DNA from: Campanula takesimana
Lineage: Eukaryota; Streptophyta; Magnoliopsida; Asterales; Campanulaceae
Length of the DNA stretch: 64,000 bases
Assembly (NCBI GenBank): GCA_026119855.1
Contig: JAOWBW010001317.1
Location: 168,412-232,411, forward strand
Direction of reading: 5' to 3'
The translations under genes and the position numbers were made by a program. Positions within the stretch are counted from its first letter, which is position 1, and every line of letters begins with the position of its first letter. The notes beneath the pieces are model-generated. The model saw nothing but the letters and a program-made list of their open reading frames with translations, searched no databases and was not told the DNA's origin. Shown piece after piece: positions 22,004-33,788 of this stretch.

Positions 22004-23504
22004 GTAGAATTTTAAATATATTTTCTTATATGAAATCTGAGTATTTAGCTTAGGTGGTTGACAATGGAATGTCTACACCAAAACTGTAGGATGTATTTAT
22101 TCTTTGTGAGATTTCAATTTTCTTCTGAATAGTACCTAGTAACTGAGGAAAAAAAAACTTGGGTTAATTTGAGTTGTTATGGTATAAGGTTGTAGCGCTG
22201 ATATTTAGATCACTATCCGTATGGCATCGGTTGGGTTAAAAGAGTTAAAGATTCAATTTGAGAATTTCTTGATAGGAGATCTTTTCTTTACTTTTAGTAC
22301 ATCTACGTGACTGCATCGGGATTGTTTAGTATAAGGAAATACATAATTTATTATGGGTTATATTAAGAAATTGAGTTATGATACTTTTGGGATCATTTTA
22401 GCATATGACTAGAGTCGAGATTAAAGTAATATGAGTTATGAGTATATTGTGCAAGTTATAATCATTAATGATGGTGAGCGCGTTAAGTTTAAAAGACTAA
22501 GCATATATTGAGAAGGTAAGAATTTCTTGAACAATATTAAAGACATTTTTGGGTTCTAGTTAAATAGTTGTTCCATGGTTCGGAATCTTTTCTTTGTGGC
22601 GTTTCTCGTTTGGATTAAGGATTTGTAAAGAAAGTTGGGTATTGATACTTGAGCATATTAAAGGATACTATGATTTTGTATGGGGTCAGTTGAAATGTGC
22701 TAGCTAATTGATTATTGTGTTGATTATACCGTTGAGCCTAAGTAATATTGGGTTAATAAATGTATACGTGAATGTCTAAATTGGGTTGGCCATTGGAGAT
22801 TTAGAATTTGTTAAAATTCCTTTGGGTGTATAAGCACGGAGTATTAATTTAAATGGAATTAGGGGGAATCTTTTGAAGATAAAATTTGGATTGTTTTGCG
22901 GACTACGGAGTATTTGTGATTGTTTTAGGCTTTTAAAGATTGGAGTAATGTAATGATGATCTTATAACATGGATTTAAGTGGACATTTTATATTAGAATT
23001 TTGGGCTTATATTGTACCTTTAGTTTGAGGTGTTAACTAAAGTGAAAGCACTATAATGGTAATCTTGAAAGATATAGTCACTTCGGTGAACCTTATGGGG
23101 ATGGAAAAGTTTCTTTAGCTTTTCATAGTTTAAGAAGTTGATTAAGCTCGAGATGGTTTAATGTTTTGAATTTCTGGGAATTAATATTAAGTATGCAATG
23201 TATTAAGGGAAGTATCTTTGCAGTGTAATTAAGGTTATGAATAAGTCAAGTTCGTAATATCTCGAGAATCATGTTTAGGAGTAATTGGGATTCTTCGATT
23301 TTGGGTATGGATTTTAGTTACTAGTGAAGATAATGATTGAATAAGGTTCTATACGAGAGATTATTATGTTGTAAGTATTATCTAAGATTACTATACGAAG
23401 GTTTAGAATGGATAATTGGGAAATTCGGGAAGAGATGGAACTAAAGTATCCGGGGCTATTTGATCTTTCGGGTAAGTAATTTAAAATTCGGGACGAATTT
23501 TCTT
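22004..23504 (+). other. NAG-1 non-coding module replacing RT, RNase H and integrase
   Basis: About 1.5 kb without a long open frame, homologous to the matching region of NAG-2. At 23408-23479 a short frame reads MDNWEIREEMELKYPGLFDL and ends SGK-stop. This corresponds to the last residues of the TEK polyprotein (WELRDEIERKYPWLFN). The module therefore lies between two leftover ends of pol. The origin of the inner 1.4 kb is unknown. I saw no internal repeats or inverted repeats. Confidence 0.75.
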
Positions 23505-23519
23505 TTAAGGTGGAGTGAA

Positions 23520-24984
23520 TGTCCCGACCCGAAACCCTAGCACTATTTTATTGAGTTATTTTATTTATTTTATTAATTTATTTATGAGTGCATTTTGTGT
23601 TTCTTAATATTTTATGTCTAGCATTTTAAATTGATCAATTGTGCTAAGTGTGAAGATAGGGGATTTAGTTGAAAAGGGTTTATGTGTTCAATGTTATAGT
23701 GGAGGGGTTAATTGTGAAACTTTTCTTTGATATCTTAACTACTTCCCCCTCCCTCCCTCACTCTCCTGCATACTCCCTCCTTTCTCACACACACACACAC
23801 ACTAGTTTCTCTCTCTCTCTCCATTGTTGTTGAGGTAAGAAAAGCTCCTCCCTTTTTCCTTCATTTTGGTCATCTTTTATTCTTCATTTCTTAATGTTCC
23901 TTTTATATAAAATGTTTAGATCGTCGCTAGGATCGTGTAGAGCTAAGAAAATTCGAATTCCGTCTCATTTTATAATTTCCAAGTAAGTTGCTTTCCCCCC
24001 TTTTATGCTAAAAATGTTCATTCTAAGTTCATATAATGCTATGATGAATACATTTTGCTTCTTGGTTAAATTTAGAGATGATTTATATTTTCTTCATCTT
24101 TTGTGATTTTATGAAGGTTGAATCATTTCTTGGATTTGTGTGTAGATGTTGTTATATAAGCCTTTTATAAGCTTATATGGTGTTTTAGTACCTTAGTATG
24201 CTAGTTAGAAGTGTTAGATTTTGGTTGAGTTGTGGAATAGGAAGAAATGGGTAAGAATTCAGCCATTTTTGCTGATTTCCGGCAGAACAGGGGTCTTGGG
24301 CGACCGCCCACTTTTGGGTTGGGCGACCGCCCACTCGGTCAGTTGGTTTTGGTGTTAAGCAATGATTTTGGGCGACCGCCACTGGGGGCTATGGGCGACC
24401 TCCCATGAGGGCTATTCTGAAGGTCTCTATTTTTGAGTTGTTTTAAGAGTCAAGCTTGGTCTAGGCTCGGAGTACTACCCTAATTGAGTTAAATGGTCAT
24501 CGTGGAATACTTTAGTGTTTGGAATTGGTTCCTTTGTGAACAAATGTGATATGGAAATTGATCAATTATTGTTTGGGAATGTTGGAACACCTTTATTATG
24601 TGTGGTTGGTTTTATTTCATCTTTTGGTGATTATTTGGCATGGTTCCCTACTTTGGAATCATTGATTGTTTATCGAGCTAGTATTTATTGCTTAAGCGTC
24701 TACTTGAAAGTCCAGCTGGTATATGTGGTTGTGTCGGGCGATGCGAAGATTATAATGGCACCCGAGCCGAGTCCATTATAATGTTGACCATTGTTTTGCC
24801 CCTTATTTTCCTCCTCCAGATTGGCCTTGGTTGAGATGAGCTAGCTCCCTTTTGTGAGTATTCTAGCTAGTTGGTTTTGGGTTATGCTTCTGTGTCATTT
24901 TACCTTGTTACTATTGGTTCTTGGTTCCGGTACCGGGTAATATCTTCAGCTGTTATGCTACTTCGGAGATTGGTTGATTGGTTG
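23520..24984 (+). repeat. NAG-1 3' LTR, first part
   Basis: The LTR starts TGTCCCGACCCG after a purine-rich tract (AAGGTGGAGTGAA) and is cut at 24984 by SIR-2. It shows the full LTR start that the 5' copy lacks. Palindromes of the GGGCGACCGCCCA type lie at about 24298-24410; one copy here has lost a base relative to the 5' LTR. The last five bases, ggttg (24980-24984), are repeated at 47367-47371. Confidence 0.9.
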
Positions 24985-26407
24985 TGTTGGGTATGCCCAC
25001 TTATATCTCAGTTTCAATGTAATAGGATTGATTAGATTTGATTGATCCATCACCTAAGTTTTATTTCATGGACTTTAGACCCACTTGTGAGAAGTATTTA
25101 TACTTCATTTTTTAGGTTGTCCATTGTAATAGAACAGGCTTAGGAATAGGGCAAGAAGATCAAAGTTGAAGAAAATCACTCCGTGAATTTGAGCCACGCG
25201 CCTATGCGCCCATTCATGCTATGCGCCATGCGCCCTTTAGCGCGCACGCATATAGCTTCGCGCCACAAAGATCCACGCGCCTTGTTACGCGCCTCAAATG
25301 GACCATGCGCTCTAATGGCTCAACGCGCCTCATCATTGTTGATTTTACACTCAGTGATTTATTGAAGATTCAAAGACTTGAAGAGATTCAAACTTCACCA
25401 ATGATCCAACGGTGGTTAAATAACACGTATGCACCCGCATCTAAGGACATCTGTCCATAACGGTCATATTTGTGTTATGTGTCTAACGGCTATAAAAGGA
25501 CACGTGCTCCATTCATTGAGCGACAGCACATCCGTCCTTTTCTCTGACTCACCAAGGATTTCCAACGGCTAGTTTTTGGGGCTCTACTATTAATACCCCA
25601 TAACTTCAACCATTTGAAGTTGCTAAGCATTTCAAGAATTTCTCTCTCAAGCATTTGTTGAAGATTTGAAGATTGCCTTTCTTATTTCCAGAATTCTCAA
25701 GAACATCTTCATAACTTCATCCTTAGCCCAGATCTTCAAGCAAAAACACTTTAGTTTTCTTGTGCTCTCAATCTCAAAGATCTAAAGAGCCTTGATACTA
25801 AAATCACACACGCACCTCTTTAAGTTTGATCACTTAGATCTTTCTTTAAGAGATACACCGGTTATTGTTTTGGATTTGTTCATTCATAGAATAGTAGATC
25901 TTGAGTTAGTGTATAAGCTCAAAAGATTGTAATTTTTAACACTTCCTCATTATATAAGATCTCCATTAGAAATCCAAGACTAACCATCTTGGTAGAGGAC
26001 GTAGATCATTTTCCCGATCGAACCTCTCCAAATAGCTCTTGTTCATATCTTGCTATTTCTTTACAAGTTCATATCATATCTAACTACTTGATTGTTTGTT
26101 TATTGTAGATTGATTGATTGAATTGTGTTGTGTTTGTTATATCATTTGCCTTAGTTTCTTATTTCACCCACTTTGAGCCAAAATACTTAGAGTGTGTGTG
26201 CGCCCCCTTTATCATACTTTGCGCCTATTTACATTACTAAATTCCGCTGTGCATTTCACTCACTCACTTAGGCGCATATCATAACGCTTACTTGATAAAG
26301 TGCGCATTTGCAATTGAGTTTATCAACGGTACGAAAAGAATTTTAAAACAACTATTCACCCCCCCTCTAGCTATTTTTCATACCCTTGTTGCCCTTTGGG
26401 ACCAACA
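24985..26407 (+). repeat. SIR-2 5' LTR
   Basis: A 1423-bp LTR from TGTTGGGTATGCCC to GGGACCAACA. A dense block of GCGCC-type motifs lies at about 25196-25330. The promoter position reads CTACTATTAATACC, whereas the 3' LTR has CTACTATAAATACC, so the TATA box of this copy is damaged. A poly-C tract lies near 26358. The open frame at 25183-25460 is an effect of the motif repeats. Confidence 0.92.
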
Positions 26408-26480
26408 AGTGGTATCAGAGCAAACACCTTTATAAAACATTTTCGTTTTTTAAGCTTAACAGCTTGGGTGCCGATTCTAA

Positions 26481-28892
26481 ATGGCAAACTCAAAACCTAT
26501 GGCAACTTCAAACTACACTCACGTTCCGGTCTTTGATGAAGATCATTTTGACGTGTGGAAATTCAACATCTTAACTCATCTCAACTCAATCGATGAAAGA
26601 CTTCATAACACTGTGGTTTATGGACCTTACATTCCTATGAAAGCAAATCCAAATCCGCGTACAAATGCTGTTCAACCAACCGTCAAGAAACCAAAAGAAG
26701 AATGGACTGAGGAAGAAACAAGAAGAGTTGCAAATGATGGCAAAGCAAGAAACATACTTATAAGCACTCTAAGCACGGCTATGAAACAACAAGTCATGCA
26801 TTGTGCTACCGCTAATGAGCTATGGGATGCTATTGAAGAGCATATAGAAGGAGACACCGTCTGCAAGGAAAACAAGAAATATGAAGTACAAAAGAGATTC
26901 AACAATTTCTCTCAACTCCCCGGTGAAACTTTAAGACAAACTTATGAACGCTACTGTGAAATTATAAATCTATGTATTTCACTTGGCATGAAGTTTTCTA
27001 ACAAGGATTTGAATGTCAATTTTCTCCAAGCTTTTGGATCAAGATACCTACATAAATCCAGCGCTCTTGAAGACGCCGGAACTTTAGATGTATGGACTTT
27101 AAGGGCAAATCTCAAAGTTTATGAGCTCAAACTTCTGCGAATTAGTGAAACTGAAGGAAAATCAAAATCTATAGCAATGGTGGCGCAAAGAGAAGAGGCG
27201 CATGTTTCTGCGCCTGCGCCTACTCATGATGAGAAAAGTTCCGATCCCAAAATTTCTACTTCTGAGCTATTGGACATGGACGATGAAGACTTCGCTTTAT
27301 TTGTGAAGAGATTCCAGAAGTTTAGAAAATTTACCAAGCCCGGCTCAACCAGCAAATTTCAAGGATCTACCAGCAGAGCTCCTCCAAAGTTCACGAGGAG
27401 CAGTGACTCAAATAGAAAAGAAGACCTTGTTTGTTTTAATTGCAGGAAACCAGGACACTTTGCTTCAAACTGCCCAACTCCAAAATTTGAATATATGCAG
27501 AAGAAGAGCAGCCATACTCCCAAGTTCACTCCCAAATTCACTCGACACAAGGGAATGGTTGCGGAAGAAGAAGCACCAGCAAATGAGCAGAACACTTGGA
27601 TTGAAACAGACTCAGATGAGAGCGATGAATATTCCGATGATGGACTCGTTTGTTTGATGGCAAATGATGATGAAGTTGATACTTATGATTCTGATGATGA
27701 CTTCTCCAAGGATGTTCCTGATATGAATGCCTTGAATAAACCTATCAAGAAATCTGCAGGTTTTCAAGAAGTGAAAAGGAAGAAAGGACCAACCATCAGC
27801 GAGCTCGTTGAACAAGGATTTCTTACTCCGGCTCTAAGCGATGGTGGATTGTTATTCTCACGATGTGATCTTAGTGCAAGGAACAAGTTGAGAAAAGGAG
27901 CATACATTAGACCTCAAGTTGAACCAACTGCTCCAATCTCCAAAATCAATGATGATGAAGTGATTGCTGAACAAGAAAAATTGTTCAAAAAGGCTGAAAA
28001 GGTAATCACAAGATTTGATAGTATGAAGGAAGCTTTAGCACTATCATGTGATGAAATTTCCCAGCTTAAGACCGAGAAATCTCTACTTAAATCTGAACTC
28101 ACCCTCCTTAAGGAGCAGATAAAGAGCATGACTCCTCTTACTGTTAAAAACACTTTTCTAACAGAACAGAACTCACTTCTTAAAGTTCAAAACGATGAAT
28201 TGGTTGCTCAAATTACTGATCTTAAAAAGATTACAAATGAGTGGTACAATTCTCGTGTCACTATGGAGAATATATTTGAGTCCCAAAAAGTCAGTGGTGA
28301 TAAAAGTGGCTTGGGGTTCTCATCAACTAGTGACAACTTTAAATGTGATGTCTGTGCTTAAAGAGATAGTGAATTTACTAACCAGCAAACTTTTGAAATT
28401 CCCAAGGAGAAACATTCTAATTCAATGGGTAAAGGACAGGAAAAAGTCAAGAGACAAACATTCCATTATGTCTACCCAACGAAGCAATTTGGGAAAGCTA
28501 ATGGGAAAGATATAGCTACAGATGAATCACCCTCTAGAAAAATCCCTCTTGAAACAAAGCGCGCTCCTTCTCCGAGTGATCATTATGCGCCTAGAAGCCA
28601 CGCGCCTCATCGCCGTGCGCCTCCTATCCCTATGCGCCCTCCTAGATCAAGCGCTCCAAAATTTCAAAAGAAGGATTTTGTTAAGGGTAGTCCATCTGAC
28701 CCAAAGAAGAATGCTATCCCAAAGAAAAGTAAAGAGTTTGTGAAAACTCATGTGATTGGTGGCTTTCATCATTGTTCCATTTGTGATTGTTCTGGACACA
28801 AGGCCGTGGAATGCCTTTTGCGATTCACTCCCAATGCCAAAGGACGTTAAAACCCTAAGGTCAAGCAAGAGTGGGTTGTCAAAAGTTGCTAA
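26481..28892 (+). pseudogene. SIR-2 gag
   Basis: From ATG 26481 a 626-codon frame is open to a TAA at 28359; the same frame continues past it and a second TAA (28848) to a stop at 28890. Domains in order: copia Gag N-terminus (DHFDVWKFNILTHLNSID, EEWTEEETRRVANDGKARN, LWDAIEEHIEGDTV), a CCHC zinc knuckle CFNCRKPGHFASNC near residue 315, an acidic stretch, a long coiled coil (EISQLKTEKSLLKSELTLL region), and after the first stop a second CCHC motif CSICDCSGHKAVEC. Both stops are at conserved positions that are coding in SIR-3. A coiled-coil extended Gag is typical of Sireviruses. The GCGCC motif appears many times within the coding sequence. Confidence 0.88.
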
Positions 28893-28956
28893 CCCTAGGA
28901 CCCAAAAGGAATAAAGGGGACCTGCTTAAATGTCTATATTTTAGGTTCTTTGTTTC
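28893..28956 (+). other. SIR-2 gag-pol junction
   Basis: The 64 bases between the gag stop and the pol ATG begin CCCTAGGACCCAAAAGGAAT and end with a pyrimidine-rich stretch and TTTTAG before the pol start. SIR-3 has nearly the same first 35 bases and also a pyrimidine tract ending in CAG. Pol is in a different frame from gag, so it needs frameshifting, reinitiation or splicing. Confidence 0.6.
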
Positions 28957-31900
28957 ATGGCTGGATCTTCAAAAGCCAGAAATTATGAATGGATTCTCGA
29001 TAGTGGGTGTTCAAGACACATGACTGGAGATGAATCCTTATTAGAAGATGTCCATGAAGAAAGAGGTCCCTCAGTAACATTTGGTGATAATAACAAAGGT
29101 CAAGTTGTTGCATATGAAAAGCTCAAGAAAGACAAAGTGTGCATTGAAAGAGTCTCTCTCGTCGAAGGGCTCAAGCACAATTTATTATCCATATCTCAAT
29201 TCTGCGACAAAGGATTAGAATGCCATTTCACCTCAACTCAATGTCTTATCAAGAATGGCAAAACTGGAGCTACATTACTCATGGGATATCGTAAGACAAA
29301 TATTTACATTATTGACTTCCATAGTATAAACTCTAGTACTAATCTTTGTTTTGTAGCAAAAAGTGTGAACGAAAATAGTTGGTTGTGGCACAAGCGCTTA
29401 AGTCACTTGAACTTCAAATATCTATCTAAACTCAGCAGGAATAATCTTGTCAAAGGACTTCCTAAGGTTGCTGATCATCATGACAAGAAGTGCGTCGCGT
29501 GTCAACTTGGCAAACAACCGAATAAATCTTTCTCCAGCAAGACCAATCCTTCAACTTCTAGATGTTTGCAACTGCTTCACATTGATCTATTTGGACCAGT
29601 CACCACTGCAAGTATTCGAAAGAACAAATATACTCTAGTTGTGGTGGATGATTATTCAAGATATACATGGGTGGAAATGATGATCTCAAAAGACGATTGT
29701 TACGACATTTTGACCACCTTATTCAGACTGCTCCAAACCCAAAAAGAAGATGACATCGTTAGTGTTCGATCCGACAATGGAACAGAATTCAAGAACAACA
29801 GTGTTGCTCGATATTGTGAAGATCATAGGATAGATCACAACTTTTCAACAGCTGGAGTTCCTCAACAAAATGGGGTTGTGGAAAGAAAGAATAGAACGTT
29901 GATTGAAGCGGGAAAGACGATGATAGCTGAAGCGAAATTGCCTAAGTACTTTTGGGAAGAAGCTATCAACACAGCATGTTTTACTCAGAATCGTTCCCTC
30001 ATCAACAAACTTCACAACAAGACTCCGTATGAACTTTGGCGTGGTAGAACTCCCAACATTGCATTCTTCAAGATCTTTGGTTGCAAATATTATATCCTCT
30101 ACAACGGAAATGAAAATAGAGGTAAATTCGATGCCAAAGCCGACGAAGGTATTTTTGTTGGGTATGCCAAACATTCTAAAGCTTTTCGCATTTTTAATAG
30201 AACTACATTAGTGATAGTTAAATCTGTACATGTTACTTTTGATGAACATTCTCTCCTTGAGCCACATTTGGCTCCAAATGTTGCTGATGATTCTGTTGAG
30301 CTTAATGATACAGGTGCTCCTATTTATGTTGCGCATACTCAAAATCAGAATCTATCAACTCAAGGAAATCCATCAACATCAGTTGCTCCAAATTCCTCAT
30401 ATGGCCCGCCCCATGAGTCATCAGCTGCGCCTCACTCCCTTGTTGCGCCTCTTGATGCCTCTCATGCGCCTATATCTTCAGCGGCATCTGGTGTAAACCC
30501 AAGTTTCAACTCTACACCAATTCAACCCCCAAATTTTGATGATTTAGAATCTGGTGAAGATGTACCAATTGAAGACCTTCAAGTTACTACGACTCAACCT
30601 AACTTACCTCCTGAAATTCGTGAAGTTAGAGGTCACCCAATCAATAATATCATTGGTGATCTAAACGTTGGTGTTCGTACAAGGAGAGCTACAAACTTTG
30701 ATGCTTACACTGCATTCATCTCTCAAATTGAACCGAAGAAGGCTGATGAAGCGCTCCAGGATCCTAATTGGGTTGTTGCAATGCAAGAAGAACTCAATCA
30801 ATTTGAACGATGAAAGGTTTGGACTCTTGTTCCAAGACCAAATGATCAAGGAGTGATTGGTACGAAATGGGTGTTCAGAAACAAGATGGATGAGAATGGA
30901 GCCATCACAAGAAACAAAGCAAGATTGGTTGCACAAGGCTATAGGCAAGAAGAAGGAATTGATTACGATGAAACTTTCGCACCCGTAGCAAGACTTGAAG
31001 CTATCAGATTATTTCTAGCTTACGCAGCTCACAAGGACTTCAAGCTATATCAAATGGATGTGAAGAGCGCGTTTTTTAATGGTGAACTCCAAGAACAAGT
31101 CTATATTTCTCAACCACCTGGGTTTGAAGATTCACAATTTCCAAATCATGTGTACAAACTCCAGAAAGCTTTGTATGGACTCAAACAAGCACCAAGAGCA
31201 TGGTACGATACACTATCAAAGTTTCTCATCGAAAAAGGCTTCACTCGCGGTAAAATCGATACAACTCTTTTCATTGCCAAACATAATGGTCATAAATTAC
31301 TTGTTCAAATTTATGTTAATGATATTATATTTGGTTCTACTAATGAATTGTTGTGCAAGCGTTTTGAGAAACTAATGAAGAGCAAGTTTGAAATGAGCAT
31401 GATGGGAGAACTCACATTCTTCCTCGGGCTTCAAATCAAGCAAATGAATGAAGGCATATTCATCAATCAAGCCAAATATACAAAGGACTTAATCAAGAAA
31501 TTTGGACTTGAGAACGCCAAAGCATACGATACTCCAATGGCTACCGGCAACAAACTCGACAAAGATATAAAAGGTAAACGTATTGATCAAACGCTCTATC
31601 GAGGTATGATTGACTCACTCCTTTTTCTTACTGCTAGTAGGCCTGATATTATGTTTAGTGTTTGTGTTTGTGCTCGTTATCAATCTGACCCTAGAGAAGC
31701 ACACTTAATTGCTGTGAAACGTATTATAAGATATCTCTCCGGCACTGTTAACATTGGACTTTGGTACACCAAAGATTCGAACTTTAAACTTGTAGGTTAT
31801 TCAGATGCGGATTATGCAGCGTGCACAATTGATAGGAAAAGCACTAGTGGCACTTGTCATTTCCTCGGATATCGACTTGTGTCATGGGCGAGTAAGAAAC

Positions 31901-32221
31901 AACTTTCTGTATCTGTCTCAACAACCGAAGCTGAATATATCGCTGCGGGAATTGGTTGACTATGACATCATCAAAGAAAATTATCCGATCTACTGCGACA
32001 ATACATCAACAATTGCGGTCTCTGAAAATCCTGTCATGCACTCCAAGACTAAACACATCGACATCAAATATCACTTCCTCAAAGACCACGTGGAGAAAGG
32101 TAATATACATTTGGAACACGTGGGAACCGACTATCAAATCGCCGACATTCTAACGAAAGCACTTGACGCGAAACGGTTCATATTTTTGAGAGGTGAAATG
32201 GGTATGCTTGAACTCAACTAA
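28957..32221 (+). pseudogene. SIR-2 pol (protease, integrase, RT, RNase H)
   Basis: Pol begins at ATG 28957. Protease: WILDSGCSRHMTGD, with D-S-G. GAG-pre-integrase: LWHKRLSHLNFKYLSKLSRN, then CVACQLGKQ. Integrase: LLHIDLFGPVTTAS, the VRSDNGTEFKN segment and GVPQQNGVVERKNRTL. A proline-rich linker and the RT follow: VARLEAIRLFLAYAAHKDFK, ALYGLKQAPRAWYDTL, then YVNDIIFGS, where the catalytic YVDD motif has D changed to N. RNase H: ADYAACTIDRKSTSGTCHFL. There is a TGA at 30811 (a Cys codon in SIR-3), and about 34 bases are missing near 31946, shifting the frame; the tail continues to GEMGMLELN at 32221. Nonfunctional. Confidence 0.92.
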
Positions 32222-33146
32222 AATTCATTACAGTTTTGTCAATACTAATGATTTTATGTTTTGTTGAGTTATATGAGTATATTAGGTTCAATTGATAAAT
32301 CATTTCAAGTTTCAAGGAAACTCTGCGCGTCAAATACTTTATGCGCGCCCAATACTTCTGCGCGCTCAACTCTCTGCGCGCCCAATTCCAACGTGCGCCT
32401 AGAATTCAATGCCTCGTAAGTCTCTCTGCGCGCCTAGATGAGACTATGTGCCTCTTTATGACTGCGGCTCAATCAATGCTACCATATTAACTCCTTCAAT
32501 GATTGAGCACTTTAAAGTTTCACAAGTACCAGGTATGATTGTTCTCATTTATTATAGGAATCTTTGTCTTTTGACATTCCATTAATTGTTCAAGGTACTT
32601 GTGCAATTAATTTTTCCCTCGTTTTACGTTTTTCGAAAAATTTGATTTTCTGGGGATTTATTTCTTGCACCCCAAACTAACACCAAAACAGATGTTTTTG
32701 GGATTTGTGCAAAATTTAGTCAAAATTGCTCATACACTTAAAGGGAAAGTGGAGCAGTTTTTCCTTACCCAAAATGTCACATCAAAGTACTTTGGGTCAT
32801 TCAGCATTAAATAACCATCATCTCCTTAAAACCCCTCATTAATGCTTTGTCCTTTTTGGTCATGATGAAGCCGAAATTCATTTCCCCTCATTAATGCCCA
32901 TCCTTTCAACTTCTCATCTTTTTAAATTTTAACCCTATTATTTCCTTATTTGTGCAATATTTTCTTTCCCTAACCTATATATTTGACCCTTCATTTCTTT
33001 TTCATCATTGCCTACACACTCAATCCCTCACCAACTCTCTCTCTTCTCTCTCTCACAATCTCTCTCTTCCCCGACTCTCATTCTCTCTCTACCTTCATCA
33101 CTTTCTCTCATTTTTTTCTTCATTTTCGCTCTATATATATAAATTT
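32222..33146 (+). promoter_or_regulatory. SIR-2 pol-ORF3 gap: motif block, promoter and CT-rich leader
   Basis: At 32324-32452 there is a cluster of TGCGCG/GCGCC motifs at intervals of about 15-25 bases. A candidate TATA box, TATATATTT, lies at 32976-32984. A CT-rich stretch (about 33025-33110) follows, ending 37 bases before the ORF3 start codon at 33147. SIR-3 has the same order at the same place: motif block, TATA, CT repeat, ATG. This points to an internal promoter for ORF3, not shown by experiment. Confidence 0.55.
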
Positions 33147-33188
33147 ATGGGTCCTAAACGATCAACAAAAACAACCCAAGACGAAATG
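33147..33188 (+). CDS. SIR-2 ORF3, exon 1
   Basis: Fourteen codons, MGPKRSTKTTQDEM, ending exactly before GT (donor GTATGA at 33189). SIR-3 exon 1 has the same shape: M-A-P-K-K-S start, a final Met codon, donor GTATGA. The frame is phase 0 at the splice site and fits exon 2 at 43177. On its own this would be far too short to call; the evidence is the two-family conservation of start, donor and phase. The N-terminus is basic and polar, with no signal-peptide-like hydrophobic run. Confidence 0.65.
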
Positions 33189-33788
33189 GTATGAATCTCT
33201 AACCCTCAAACTCCTTATTTTCGAATTATTATCATTTTTTTTTGTTCTGGGTCTCTGTTCTTTGACTTTTTCAAAAACCCGGATCATATTTTTCTTGATA
33301 AATCTTGTTTCGGTGATCCGTTTTCAAAATCGTTTGTTAGATTATGTTCGATTTGTGTTTTAGATTCTTTATAACTAAACTTTTTAACGATCAATGCATT
33401 ATATTTTGCGAATCTGAAAATCTTAGATTTTTGACTTTTCGAATTTTCGGTTCTTTAAATTCATTTTCTGGATTTGTTGTTGAGTTTTACTTGTTTTGAT
33501 TTACATATTCGTAATCCTTGTCTTATTGCGGTCATTTTGAAATATTGTATGCTTGATTTGGTGAAGTTTCACGAATTATGTGTTCTTGGTGTTCTTGATG
33601 TTCTTCAAGCACTCAAGCATGTTCTTCGTGTTCTTCGTTATTTTTTGCATGACTTGGGTTTCAAAATTTTCATACTTTGATTCTTAAAACTTACATATGC
33701 ATGTTTAATATGTGTTTGTGTGTTTTGGTGTGTTTCTATACTTAGTATGAATTTTACATAAATATGCGCCTGAGTGTTGATTTATGCG

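Noticed and set aside
25183..25460. Two overlapping open frames in the SIR-2 5' LTR rich in Ala and Arg
   Set aside because: Produced by the GCGCC motifs; the 3' LTR copy lacks most of the region.
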